Below, one piece after another: positions 7,856 to 16,133 of a stretch of DNA of 64,000 nucleotides. The notes beneath the pieces are model-generated. The model saw only the letters and a program-made list of their open reading frames with translations. It was not told the origin of the DNA and made no database searches. The stretch is from positions 62,001 to 126,000 of the forward strand of contig MEFV01000007.1 in assembly GCA_001725255.1 (NCBI GenBank). The letters run 5' to 3'. Origin of the DNA: Comamonas sp. SCN 67-35. Its GTDB lineage: Bacteria > Pseudomonadota > Gammaproteobacteria > Burkholderiales > Burkholderiaceae_C. How positions within the stretch are numbered: the stretch's first letter is position 1; each line of letters begins with the position of its first letter. The position numbers and the translations under genes were made by a program.

Positions 7856-9070
7856 CTTGCCTGTCACCCAGAGCGCCGTGCGCATGGCGGCGTAGGCAAT
7901 GCGGTCGAGCATGCGCGCGTGCCACGGGCGGTTCGCGTAGGTCTCGGGGTCCAGCGCGCCGCTGCCCTGGGTGATCGCCAGCTCCAGGCGGGCGCGCAGA
8001 TCACGCGCGAAGCCGGCGTCGCGCACCATCACATTCGCCTCGCGCGCGAGCAGCAGGCTGAGCGGATCGAGATTGCTTGAGCCCACCGTGGCCCAGGGCC
8101 GCGCCCCATGGGCATCGATCACCGCCACCTTGGCGTGCAGAAAGCTGGGCGCATATTCATGAATCTCCACGCCCGCCGCGAGCAGTGCGCCATAGACCGG
8201 GCGCGCCGCGTGATACTGCATGAAATACTCATAGCGCCCTTGCAGCAGCAGGCGCACGTGCACGCCGCGCTGGGCCGCCAGGATGAGCGCCCGACGCAGC
8301 TTGCCGCCCGGCACGAAATAGGCATTGGCAATGATGATCTCCTCGCGCGCCTGAGCGATGGCACGGCGGTACGAACGCTCGATGCGCGTGCGAAAGCGCA
8401 CGTTGTCGCGCAGCAGCAAGGCCGCCCAGATACCGTGTGCGCGTTTTCCCGCCCGCCTGCCACCCGGTTTGCGCAGCGCGCGCGCGGCGCGCCAGTCCAC
8501 CCATGCCTTGGCCAGCTGGTGGCGCTGCACGTCCTGCACGGCCAGCATGCGCAGCCACAGCCGCGCCATGATGGCCTCGGCAAAGCCCACCAGCGTGCCT
8601 TGCACGCGCACCGCGAAATCCAGGCGCGGCGAGGCCAGCGTGCCCCAGTTGGGGTCGATGAAATCATCGAGCACGTTGATGCCGCCGCAAAACAGCACCT
8701 CGCCGTCGATCACGCAGAGCTTGCGGTGCATGCGCCGCCAGCGCCGCGGCAGCAACAGCCCCAGCGGCCCCAGCGGCGAATACACCTGCACGTGCACGCC
8801 CGCTTCGCGCAGCTGCGAGGCCCAGGGCTCGGCGATGCGCCCGGTGCCCACGCCATCGACCACCAGATGCACGCGCACGCCGCGGCGCGCCGTGCGCGCG
8901 AGCGCCTCGGCCACGGCAGCGCCCGCGCCCGCGGCGTCGAAGATGTAGGTTTCGAACTGCACGTCCACCCGCGCGCGATCGAGCTCGGCGATCAGCGCCG
9001 GGAAGAGTTCCTGCGCGCCCTGCAGCAAGTCGATGCAGTGATCCGATCCGGCGTAGGCGGGCAGCGGCAT
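7847..9070 (-). CDS. clsB: Cardiolipin synthase B-like phospholipase D-family protein
   Basis: 407 residues with two phospholipase D catalytic motifs: HRKLCVIDG in the N-terminal half and HAKVAVIDA in the C-terminal half, each followed by the Gly/Ser-Asn block (GGINVLDD; GSSNLDPLSL). This two-HKD arrangement and length fit the ClsB type, which makes cardiolipin from phosphatidylglycerol and other lipids at the inner membrane. It lacks the N-terminal membrane helices of ClsA. The exonuclease/phosphatase-family gene ends 3 bases before its ATG, the same pairing as ybhP-clsB in Escherichia coli. Confidence 0.88.
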   Translation of the reverse strand: MPLPAYAGSDHCIDLLQGAQELFPALIAELDRARVDVQFETYIFDAAGAGAAVAEALARTARRGVRVHLVVDGVGTGRIAEPWASQLREAGVHVQVYSPLGPLGLLLPRRWRRMHRKLCVIDGEVLFCGGINVLDDFIDPNWGTLASPRLDFAVRVQGTLVGFAEAIMARLWLRMLAVQDVQRHQLAKAWVDWRAARALRKPGGRRAGKRAHGIWAALLLRDNVRFRTRIERSYRRAIAQAREEIIIANAYFVPGGKLRRALILAAQRGVHVRLLLQGRYEYFMQYHAARPVYGALLAAGVEIHEYAPSFLHAKVAVIDAHGARPWATVGSSNLDPLSLLLAREANVMVRDAGFARDLRARLELAITQGSGALDPETYANRPWHARMLDRIAYAAMRTALWVTGKNY

Positions 9071-9073
9071 GGG

Positions 9074-9871
9074 TCAGAGGCGGAATTCCGCGATCAGCGG
9101 CAGGTGATCGGACATGCGCCACCAGATGCGCCCGCGCGGCACCGTGAGCGAGAGCGGCTGCAGGCCGCGCGCATACACATGATCGAGCCGCGCCACCGGC
9201 AGGCGCGAAGGGTAGGTCAGGGGCCGGGGCGCGCCGCCTGCGCCACTGAATTCGATCAGGCCGAAACCCGCGAGCATCTGCGCCAGCTGATTGCCCCAGT
9301 CGTTGAAGTCGCCCGCCACGACGAGCGGTGTGTCATCGGGCACCTCGCGGCGGATGTAGCGCTGCAGCTGAGCCACCTGCCGGATGCGGCTGCCCGGCAC
9401 GAGCCCCAGGTGCACCACGACGGTGTGCACCTCCCTGCCCTGGATCATCACCCGCGCATGCAGCAGGCCGCGCTGCTCGAAACGGTGATCCGAAATGTCC
9501 TCGTGCTGGCTCGAAAGCACCGGCCAGCGCGTGAGCAGCGCATTGCCGTGCTCTCCGTGGCGGGTGTAGGCATTGGTGTGATAGATGGCCTCGTAGCCTT
9601 CCGGGGCCAGGTACTGCGCCTGCGGCACCAGCGGCCAGCGCTCGAAATAGGCGGCCTCGCGCCTATTGGTGCGGCGCACCTCCTGCAGGCAGACGATGTC
9701 GGCATCGAGTTGCTCGATCGCCAGCCCCAGATTGTGGATTTCCAGGCGCCGCGCGGGCCCCAGGCCCTGCACGCCCTTGTGGATGTTGTAGGTGGCCACG
9801 CGAAGGATGCCGTCCGCCGGCTGGGGCAGTTCGGAAAGGGCAAACGCGGGTTGCGACGAGGCAGCGGTCAT
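9074..9871 (-). CDS. Endonuclease/exonuclease/phosphatase-family protein (YbhP-like)
   Basis: 265 residues from the ATG at 9871. Signature blocks in order are ATYNIHKGVQG, DIVCLQEVRR, a central LVVAGDFNDWG and C-terminal ARLDHVYARGL and MSDHLPLIAEF, the metal-dependent hydrolase core shared by exonuclease III, DNase I and inositol phosphatases. The frame is open well upstream, but the 9871 start overlaps the nudB stop as ATGA and excludes sequence that belongs to nudB. The substrate is unknown; the neighbouring clsB suggests a link to membrane lipid metabolism. Confidence 0.87.
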   Translation of the reverse strand: MTAASSQPAFALSELPQPADGILRVATYNIHKGVQGLGPARRLEIHNLGLAIEQLDADIVCLQEVRRTNRREAAYFERWPLVPQAQYLAPEGYEAIYHTNAYTRHGEHGNALLTRWPVLSSQHEDISDHRFEQRGLLHARVMIQGREVHTVVVHLGLVPGSRIRQVAQLQRYIRREVPDDTPLVVAGDFNDWGNQLAQMLAGFGLIEFSGAGGAPRPLTYPSRLPVARLDHVYARGLQPLSLTVPRGRIWWRMSDHLPLIAEFRL

Positions 9872-10323
9872 GATTCGGATTGAAAGCGCGGCAACCAGAG
9901 GATAGCCTCGGCGTTCGATGGCGAGAAACACCGATCCGCGGCTTCGCGCCAAGGCCACCACGCATATGCCGTGTGCTCGCGTGGATTCAAGGTCACGGGC
10001 ATGGCGGCGGGGACGCGCAGTCCCAGCACATGCTCGGTATTCATCATCACCCCGGGCGCGTAGCGATGGCGCCACCGAGGATAGATGCTGTAGACATTCT
10101 CCAGCCCCCAGTCCGAGAGCCGGCACGCTGCCACCGTCGCATCGATGCCGGTTTCCTCCGCCACCTCGCGCAAGGCAGTTTCGCGCCAGGATTCTGCCCT
10201 GGTCTGCTTGCTGCCCGTCACCGACTGCCAGAAGTCTTCCTCTGCATCGGCGCGGCGAATCAGCAGCACCCGCAGGTCAGGGGTATGGATCACGACGAGA
10301 ACGGACTGCGGAATTTTGTACAT
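9868..10323 (-). CDS. nudB: Dihydroneopterin triphosphate diphosphatase (Nudix)
   Basis: 151 residues. PQSVLVVIHTPDLRVLLIRR and DFWQSVTGS match NudB, and the Nudix box is visible as REVAEETGID with the upstream Glu of AES; the glycine-to-Glu spacing is six residues instead of the canonical five. RHRYAPGVMMNTEH is also NudB-like. The enzyme removes pyrophosphate from the folE product, the second step of folate synthesis. It is the first gene of an overlapping run nudB-EEP gene-clsB and is divergent from folA. Confidence 0.88.
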   Translation of the reverse strand: MYKIPQSVLVVIHTPDLRVLLIRRADAEEDFWQSVTGSKQTRAESWRETALREVAEETGIDATVAACRLSDWGLENVYSIYPRWRHRYAPGVMMNTEHVLGLRVPAAMPVTLNPREHTAYAWWPWREAADRCFSPSNAEAILWLPRFQSES

Positions 10324-10401
10324 GAAGTGGCTTGCAACCCAGACCAGCCGCTATCGTAGAGCGCCGGTATATTTCCGCACCCGAGCACCGCACGAGACAC
10401 C

Positions 10402-10896
10402 ATGGAAATTGCCCTGATCTACGCCCGCGCCGCCAATGGCGTCATTGGCAAGGGGGGCGCCATGCCCTGGCACCTGCCCGAGGACCTCGCGCACTTCAAG
10501 GCGCTCACGCAGGGTGCGCCTGTCCTCATGGGGCGCAAGACCTGGGAGTCGCTGCCGCCACGCTTTCGTCCCCTGCCGGGGCGGCTCAACATCGTCATCA
10601 CACGCCAAGAAAATTGGAATGAAATCGGTGCTCAACGAGCATCCAGCCTGCGCAAGGCGCTATCGTCTGCAGAGCAGGCAGGCGCAGCCACGGCCTGGGT
10701 CATCGGCGGCGCGCAAATCCTTGCCGAAGCGCTGCCCCTGGCCACGCGCGCGGAAGTGACGGAAATCGCCCGGAATTTCGACGGCGACACCTTTGCCCCC
10801 GCACTCGGCGCAGAATGGGTGCTGACCGCGCACGCCGACCATGTGAGCAGCCAAGGCTTGCCACTGCGATTTGCACGTTACGAGCGGCGCGGTTAA
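10402..10896 (+). CDS. folA: Dihydrofolate reductase
   Basis: 164 residues. It shows IYARAANGVIGKGGAMPW with the substrate-binding Trp-His-Leu-Pro-Glu-Asp, then LMGRKTWESLP, the NADPH-binding PLPGRLNIVITRQ, and WVIGGAQIL near residue 98. It reduces dihydrofolate to tetrahydrofolate. The stretch from about residue 70 to 88 (ENWNEIGAQRASSLRKALS) replaces the usual variable loop and coincides with a repeat-like sequence on the opposite strand (10605-10665). The frame is intact and the catalytic parts are complete. Confidence 0.95.
   Translation: MEIALIYARAANGVIGKGGAMPWHLPEDLAHFKALTQGAPVLMGRKTWESLPPRFRPLPGRLNIVITRQENWNEIGAQRASSLRKALSSAEQAGAATAWVIGGAQILAEALPLATRAEVTEIARNFDGDTFAPALGAEWVLTAHADHVSSQGLPLRFARYERRG
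10605..10665 (-). repeat. Repeat-like sequence inside folA
   Basis: The minus strand reads GATAGC..CTTGCGC, then TGGAT, then GAGCACCGATTTCATTCC and AATTTT. These blocks match, in order and spacing, those of the intergenic copies at 54437 and 60706 (ATAGCTG, CGCTTG, GATTTGG, then A/T-rich). It is diverged but colinear. If it derives from the repeat, it was kept in frame within an essential gene. Confidence 0.45.
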
Positions 10897-10925
10897 GGTC
10901 AGGACATCTCCACCACAGGCACGCC

Positions 10926-11162
10926 ATGAGAGAGTTTCACGACGCCGAAGGGCGGCACTGGCAGGCCGCTCCGCTTTACGCCTCCTACGGGCAGATGCTG
11001 CTCATCTTCAGCCGTCTGGACGGGGGCGACATTCTGCAAAAGCAGATGGCCGCCGACACTCTGCCTCAGGCCGAGGACGAACTCACGGAGCTCGGCGATG
11101 ACGCGCTGCGCGAATGGCTCAGGGATGCGCAGCCCTGGGACTTCGCGGCAAAGAAATTCTGA
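10926..11162 (+). CDS. Small hypothetical protein
   Basis: 78 residues starting MREFHDAEGRHWQAAPLYA and ending in an acidic stretch (EDELTELGDDALREWLRDA). The start at 10926 lies 29 bases after the folA stop. No domain, signal or membrane segment is seen. The high content of acidic residues and Trp and the regular helical pattern suggest a small soluble folded protein. It may be cotranscribed with folA. It ends 15 bases before the convergent lipA stop. Confidence 0.65.
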   Translation: MREFHDAEGRHWQAAPLYASYGQMLLIFSRLDGGDILQKQMAADTLPQAEDELTELGDDALREWLRDAQPWDFAAKKF

Positions 11163-11177
11163 GCCGGCGACCTGGGC

Positions 11178-12209
11178 TCAGCAGCGCATGGCGTTGGTGG
11201 CCGAATTGCGGATGCTCTCCAGCAGGTCTTCGTCAAGGCCCACGTTGTTGTGCTCGAGCACGCGCTCGGCGCGGTAGCTCGAACGCACGAACGGCCCGGC
11301 CACCACTTCGAGAAATCCCTTGGACAGGCCGATCTCGCGGTAGCGCGCGAACTGGTCGGGCGACACGTAGCGCGCCACCGGCAGGTGGTTCTGCGTCGGG
11401 CGCATGTACTGGCCCATGGTCACGATGTCGACGTCGGCGGCACGGATGTCGTCCAGCGTCTCCTCGATCTCTTCGTCGGTCTCGCCCAGGCCCAGCATGA
11501 TGCTGGTCTTGGTGACCGTGCACGGCGAATGGCCCTTGGCGAACTTGAGCACGTCCAGCGTCTGCTCGTAGCCCGCGCGCGGGTCGCGCACCGGGTGCGT
11601 GAGGCGGCGCACCGTCTCCAGGTTCTGCGCGTAGGTCGCCAAGCCCGCATCGACCACCTTCGCCACCAGTTCGTGCCGGCCCTGAAAGTCGGGCGTCAGC
11701 GCCTCCACCGCGGTATCGGGCATGCGCTTGTGGATCTCGCGGATGCAGGCCGCGTAGTGCCCCGCGCCCAGGTCCTTGAGGTCGTCGCGGTCCACCGAGG
11801 TGAGCACCACGTACTTGAGCTGCATCAGCGCCACCGCATCGGCCACGTTCACCGGCTCCAGCGGATCGAGCCAGCCGTTGGGATTGCCGGTACTCACCGA
11901 GCAGAACTTGCAGGCACGCGTGCACACCGAGCCCATGAGCATGAGCGTGGCCGTGCCGCGCCCCCAGCATTCGGCGATGTTGGGGCACTTGGATTCGGCG
12001 CAGACCGTGGAGAGCTTGTGCGACTCCACGATTTCCTTGATCTGCTGGTACTTGGCGCCGTTGGGCACGTGCACGCGCAGCCACGATGGCTTGCGCTCGG
12101 CATTCGGGATCGTGGTGAGCTCGCTCGGCTTGACGCCATCCTTGATGGCGCGCGTGCCCTGGCGGCTGGTGAACTTCGTGCCCGGTGCCGGGCGTGGAGA
12201 CTCTTGCAT
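11178..12209 (-). CDS. lipA: Lipoyl synthase
   Basis: 343 residues. It carries both iron-sulfur motifs: the auxiliary-cluster [12 protein letters not shown] (CX4CX5C) near residues 70-81 and the radical-SAM CTRACKFC (CX3CX2C) near 96-103, plus the C-terminal RSSY serine that ligates the auxiliary cluster. It inserts two sulfurs into protein-bound octanoyl chains to form lipoamide. In many betaproteobacteria lipB sits directly upstream; here the upstream 115 bases hold no gene and the next gene is an unrelated small membrane protein, so lipB must be elsewhere. Confidence 0.96.
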   Translation of the reverse strand: MQESPRPAPGTKFTSRQGTRAIKDGVKPSELTTIPNAERKPSWLRVHVPNGAKYQQIKEIVESHKLSTVCAESKCPNIAECWGRGTATLMLMGSVCTRACKFCSVSTGNPNGWLDPLEPVNVADAVALMQLKYVVLTSVDRDDLKDLGAGHYAACIREIHKRMPDTAVEALTPDFQGRHELVAKVVDAGLATYAQNLETVRRLTHPVRDPRAGYEQTLDVLKFAKGHSPCTVTKTSIMLGLGETDEEIEETLDDIRAADVDIVTMGQYMRPTQNHLPVARYVSPDQFARYREIGLSKGFLEVVAGPFVRSSYRAERVLEHNNVGLDEDLLESIRNSATNAMRC

Positions 12210-12324
12210 GCGTAAACCCTGGTGAGGCGCAGCACGGCTGCGTGCGGTCTGGCGATTCTATCGGCGCACCCCAGGCCCCACTGGCGTCAGCACCATCGCC
12301 GCCGCGCCTGCCAACCCCCGCTCT

Positions 12325-12588
12325 TCACTCAGGCAGATTCGGGTGGTGCAGACGGGCGTTGACCTGCGTTGGCGGATACGCGAGCTGCAGCGTGATGGCA
12401 CTGCACAGCATGAACATGCACCAGAAAATCAGAAAGCTGACCGAATACACCGTGCTGCGCGACCAGTCCACCTGCCAACCCAGCAAAGTCAGCGACTGCG
12501 GGTCGAGCACGGCGAACACCATCGCTTCGAGCACGGCCGCCACCAGAAAGGCGGGCCATGCGATCCACCTGAGCTGCTTTGCATGCAT
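12325..12588 (-). CDS. Small two-helix membrane protein at end of cbb3 cluster
   Basis: 87 residues with two hydrophobic segments, about 9-28 (AWPAFLVAAVLEAMVFAVL) and 47-68 (VYSVSFLIFWCMFMLCSAIT), and short polar tails. No family recognised. It is the last gene in line with ccoNOQPG and the FixH-like gene, 20 bases downstream of the latter, so it is probably part of the same transcript. A role in oxidase assembly or stability is a guess from position only. Confidence 0.6.
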   Translation of the reverse strand: MHAKQLRWIAWPAFLVAAVLEAMVFAVLDPQSLTLLGWQVDWSRSTVYSVSFLIFWCMFMLCSAITLQLAYPPTQVNARLHHPNLPE

Positions 12589-12608
12589 CTTGGTCTCCTG
12601 CTCGTCCT

Positions 12609-12896
12609 CTATGGCCGCGGCGTCTGCACGGATTCTGGCTCAGGCTGGCGTTGCCTGCCCATCTCTCTCGCATTGCGACTGCCGGTGCGATTGCGGGCCT
12701 GCAGCGCGGGTTCGAGCGCACCGCCCTGTTCCTGCGCCGCAGCCGATGAGCCGCCCGCCGCCGGCTCCAGCGGCACCTGCAACGCCAGATACAGCGTCAC
12801 GGCGCTGGCCGCAATGGCCGCCGCCGTCAACCCCATGATGAGCCAGAGGTAGCCCGAGCGCCACCAAACCTGGGCAGGAATTTCCCGGGCCATCAT
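12609..12896 (-). CDS. Short FixH/CcoH-like membrane protein
   Basis: 95 residues. The N-terminal WWRSGYLWLIMGLTAAAI forms one membrane helix and resembles the start of FixH/CcoH, the assembly factor of cbb3 oxidases. Full-length FixH is about 150-170 residues with a periplasmic domain; here the part after residue 45 is Ala/Gln/Arg-rich and looks unstructured. It starts 10 bases after ccoG, the normal position of ccoH. It may be a reduced lineage version or a degenerate copy. Confidence 0.55.
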   Translation of the reverse strand: MMAREIPAQVWWRSGYLWLIMGLTAAAIAASAVTLYLALQVPLEPAAGGSSAAAQEQGGALEPALQARNRTGSRNAREMGRQRQPEPESVQTPRP

Positions 12897-12906
12897 CCGC
12901 CTCGCC

Positions 12907-14301
12907 TCATTGCGGCACGAAAAACACCGACTTCTCGCGCACGCTGCCCGCCGCAGGCGCGCTCACGATGAAATCGAAACCGTGGGAACCGGCGGAGGCG
13001 CCGCCGTAGGGCAGACGCAACTGCACCGGCACCGATGTCGATTGCTCGGGGGCCACCACCACCGTGACCGGGCTGCCCTCGGCCAGCGACAGGCCCGGCA
13101 GGCCGTCCACCCCCAGCGTGAACACCTGCTCCTGCTCGGTCGCATTCATGATATGGATGCGGTAGATGTTCTCGATCTGCCCGCCCTTGACCAGCCGCGC
13201 CAGCGTCGCCCGGTCGCGCATCACGTCCACCTTGAAGGGTGTGCGCACCCACAGGCTGGTGACGAAGACCACCATCGCGACCGCCAGGATGGTCGCATAG
13301 ACCAACACCCGCGGGCGCAGCACACGCCGCAGAATGTCGCGCCGGCTCCAGTCGCCTGCGATTGCCGCTTCGGTCGAATAACGGATCAGGCCGCGCGGAT
13401 AGCCCATGGTATCCATCACCTCGTCGCAGGCGTCGATGCAGGCGGCGCAGCTGATGCATTCGTACTGCAGCCCGTCGCGGATGTCGATGCCGGTCGGACA
13501 GACCTGCACGCACAGAGTGCAATCGATGCAATCGCCCAGCCCCAAGGCCAAGGGATCGGCCTTCTTCGACCGCTTGCCGCGCGGATCGCCGCGCTTTTTC
13601 ACGTAGGTGACGATGAGTGTGTCGCGGTCGAACATCGCGCCCTGAAAGCGCGCATAGGGGCACATGTACTTGCAGACCTGCTCGCGCATGAAGCCCGCGT
13701 TGCCCCAGGTCGCGAAACTGTAGAACAGCACCCAGAACAGCGCCCACGGCCCCACCGAAAAGGCCATGACGCTTGTCGCGAGCCCATGGATGGGCGTGAA
13801 ATAGCCGACAAAGGTGAACCCCGTCCACAGCCCGATCGCAATCCAGACGACATGCTTGCCCGCCTTGCGCCAGAGCTTGTTCCAGGACATCGGCGCGGCG
13901 TCCAGCCGCATGCGCTGGGCCCGGTTGCCTTCGAATTTCTCCTCCACCCAGAGGAAGATCTCCGTGTAGACCGTCTGCGGACACGCATAGCCGCACCATT
14001 GGCGCCCGGCCATGGCGGTGAACAGAAACAGCAGCAACGCCGAGAGAATGAGCAGCGCCGCCAGGTAGAACACATCCTGGGGATACAGCACCAGCCCGAA
14101 GATGTAGAAGCGCCGCGCGTCGATGTCGAACAGCATCGCCTGGCGCCCACCCCACTGCAGCCACGGCATGCCGTAGAAGAACAGCTGTGTCGCGAAGACG
14201 AAGAACCAGCGCCAGCGGGTGTAGATCCCCCTGGCGGTACGCGGGTGGATCTTCCCGTGCCTCTGAACTGCTGCAGCGGTGCCGGCGGCCGACATCGTCA
14301 A
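12907..14301 (-). CDS. ccoG: cbb3 oxidase accessory protein CcoG
   Basis: 464 residues. Several membrane helices lie at about 32-50, 70-97, 150-170 and 180-200. QWCGYACPQTVYTE follows near 101-114. Two 4Fe-4S motifs are C258/C261/C264/C268 (CIDCTLCVQVCP) and C282/C285/C288/C292 (CISCAACIDACDE). A final helix near 330-350 precedes a C-terminal Ig-like periplasmic domain. CcoG reduces copper for insertion into the oxidase active site. It follows ccoP in the operon and precedes the FixH-like gene. Confidence 0.95.
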   Translation of the reverse strand: MTMSAAGTAAAVQRHGKIHPRTARGIYTRWRWFFVFATQLFFYGMPWLQWGGRQAMLFDIDARRFYIFGLVLYPQDVFYLAALLILSALLLFLFTAMAGRQWCGYACPQTVYTEIFLWVEEKFEGNRAQRMRLDAAPMSWNKLWRKAGKHVVWIAIGLWTGFTFVGYFTPIHGLATSVMAFSVGPWALFWVLFYSFATWGNAGFMREQVCKYMCPYARFQGAMFDRDTLIVTYVKKRGDPRGKRSKKADPLALGLGDCIDCTLCVQVCPTGIDIRDGLQYECISCAACIDACDEVMDTMGYPRGLIRYSTEAAIAGDWSRRDILRRVLRPRVLVYATILAVAMVVFVTSLWVRTPFKVDVMRDRATLARLVKGGQIENIYRIHIMNATEQEQVFTLGVDGLPGLSLAEGSPVTVVVAPEQSTSVPVQLRLPYGGASAGSHGFDFIVSAPAAGSVREKSVFFVPQ

Positions 14302-14365
14302 TATCCGTCAAGCGTGCGACGAGAATGCGCCGCACGTTCCCATGAAGGCCAGGAACTCCACCCGG

Positions 14366-15289
14366 TCACTGCGCCCCCGCGGGCTGGCCACCGCCCAGCC
14401 CCCAGACGTAGGCGGCGAGCACGCGCAACTGTTCGGAGGAGAACTTGTCCTTCCACGCGGGCATCTGCGCCGTCTTGCCGTTGTCCACCATCTCCACGAC
14501 GTGCGCCACGTTGTCCGGACCGTGCGTGAAGATCCCATCGGTGAGGTTCGGCGCCCCCAGCGCCGGGTTGCCCTTGCCGTCCGGCCCGTGGCAGGCGGCG
14601 CAGACCTCCTCGAACTTCCCGCGCCCGGTCGTGGCCAGCGCGGCATCGTGCTTGCCGCCCGAGAGGCTCATCACATAGTTCGCCACGGCGCGCACATCGT
14701 CCGCGGAACCCACGGCCTCGGCCATGGGCGGCATCATGCCAACGCGCCCATCCGTGATCGTCTCCAGAATGGCATCGGGCGTTCCGCCCCAGTTCCAGTG
14801 CGCATCCATCAGGTTGGGAAATCCCTTGCTGCCGCGTGCGTCGCTGCCGTGGCATTGCGCGCAGTTGTTCATGAACAGACGATCGCCGATGGCGCGCGCA
14901 TTCGCGTCCTTGGCCAGCTGCTCCACGCTCTGGCCTGCAAAGGCCGCGTAGATGGGGGCGATCCTGGCCTCGTAGTCCTGCACCTCCTTCGCATGCTGGC
15001 CTTTCTGCGTCCAGCCCAGCGTGCCGTCATAGGTACCCAGCCCCGGATACAGCACCAGATACAGCAGGGCGAACACGCAGCTGATGGCGAACATCATGAC
15101 CCACCAGCGTGGCAATGGATTGTTCTTTTCAGCCAGGTCGCCATCCCAGACATGGCCCGTGGATGCATCCGGGTCGACTTCGGCATTCATCCGGAGGGTC
15201 CACCACAGCAAGGCCACACAGGCCAGCACGCCGACCAGCGTGATGCCGGCCACGTAGAGAGACCAGAAACTGCTCGTGAAATCGCTCAT
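14366..15289 (-). CDS. ccoP: cbb3 cytochrome c oxidase subunit III
   Basis: 307 residues. The N-terminal anchor and a second hydrophobic segment (near 63-80, RWWVMMFAISCVFALLYLVL) precede two c-type haem sites, C143AQCH147 and C230AACH234. GMMPPMAE near residue 184 and AQMPAWKD near 265 carry the axial methionines. The subunit passes electrons from cytochrome c to CcoO/CcoN. It overlaps ccoQ by four bases (ATGA) and follows the usual NOQP order. Confidence 0.96.
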   Translation of the reverse strand: MSDFTSSFWSLYVAGITLVGVLACVALLWWTLRMNAEVDPDASTGHVWDGDLAEKNNPLPRWWVMMFAISCVFALLYLVLYPGLGTYDGTLGWTQKGQHAKEVQDYEARIAPIYAAFAGQSVEQLAKDANARAIGDRLFMNNCAQCHGSDARGSKGFPNLMDAHWNWGGTPDAILETITDGRVGMMPPMAEAVGSADDVRAVANYVMSLSGGKHDAALATTGRGKFEEVCAACHGPDGKGNPALGAPNLTDGIFTHGPDNVAHVVEMVDNGKTAQMPAWKDKFSSEQLRVLAAYVWGLGGGQPAGAQ

Positions 15290-15468
15290 GCTTTGTCTTC
15301 CCGTGTGGCGCCCACCCGCTTCGCAGGCATGTCGTCGTCCAGAAGAGGCAGGCGCGCGGCCTCTTCAAAACCGGCGCGATTGCGCGCCGACCAGGCCCAC
15401 AGGCCAATCACGACAAAGGTGACGAAAGCCAGTACCGTGTACAGGCTGTGCAGCCATTCAGCATCCAT
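15286..15468 (-). CDS. ccoQ: cbb3 oxidase subunit IV
   Basis: 60 residues with a single membrane helix at about 8-27 (SLYTVLAFVTFVVIGLWAW) followed by a charged cytoplasmic tail. Size, topology and place between ccoO and ccoP identify it as CcoQ/FixQ, which stabilises the oxidase complex. It overlaps ccoP by four bases. Confidence 0.9.
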   Translation of the reverse strand: MDAEWLHSLYTVLAFVTFVVIGLWAWSARNRAGFEEAARLPLLDDDMPAKRVGATREDKA

Positions 15469-15486
15469 GGTGTGGTTCCTCGCTGC

Positions 15487-16104
15487 TTATTTCCGGTGAA
15501 TGCCCAGGACCTGCAGGTAGGCAATCAAGGCCTGCAGCTCGTTCCTGCCCTCGACTTCCGCCGGGGCCTGGGCGATCTCTTCGTCGGTGTACGGTGCGCC
15601 CAAGGCACGCAAACCGCGCATGTGGGCCTGAATGCTCGTGCTGTCGGCAGGCGTCTTTTCAAGCCACGGATAGGCCGGCATGTTCGATTCGGGCACCACC
15701 GCGCGCGGGTTGTTCAGGTGCACCGCATGCCAATCATCGCTGTAGCGCCCCCCCACGCGCGCCAGATCGGGCCCGGTGCGCTTGCTGCCCCACAGGTGCG
15801 GATGGTCATAGACGTATTCCCCCGCGACGGACACCGGCCCATAGCGCAGCGACTCGTGCTGCAGCGAGCGGATCATCTGCGAGTGGCAGTTGTTGCAGCC
15901 TTCGCGGATGTAGATGTCGCGCCCCACGACCTGCAGCGCGGTGTAGGGCCTCAGACCCTCGATCGGCTGCGTGGTCGATTTCTGGAAAAACAACGGGACG
16001 ATTTCCACCAGCCCACCGATCGCCACCACCAGCAGCACCAGCACGATCATCAGGAAATTGTTGGTTTCAATGCGGGCGTGGCCGCGGATTTCTTCTTGAG
16101 CCAT
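15487..16104 (-). CDS. ccoO: cbb3 oxidase subunit II
   Basis: 205 residues from the ATG at 16104 ([17 protein letters not shown]). The frame is open further upstream but would overlap ccoN. One N-terminal anchor helix (17-34) is followed by the mono-haem site C70NNCH74 in [15 protein letters not shown], a family signature, and by [21 protein letters not shown] split over residues 84-103. Met-containing SNMPAYPWL supplies the axial ligand. It lies 29 bases after ccoN. Confidence 0.95.
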   Translation of the reverse strand: MAQEEIRGHARIETNNFLMIVLVLLVVAIGGLVEIVPLFFQKSTTQPIEGLRPYTALQVVGRDIYIREGCNNCHSQMIRSLQHESLRYGPVSVAGEYVYDHPHLWGSKRTGPDLARVGGRYSDDWHAVHLNNPRAVVPESNMPAYPWLEKTPADSTSIQAHMRGLRALGAPYTDEEIAQAPAEVEGRNELQALIAYLQVLGIHRK

Positions 16105-16133
16105 GTCGTTGGTTCTCTTTCGTCGAGCGGACT

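Noticed and set aside
9872-10126. Longer N-terminus for the exonuclease/phosphatase-family gene
   Set aside because: It would overlap nudB by over 250 bases, and nudB has a clear Nudix box in the other frame.
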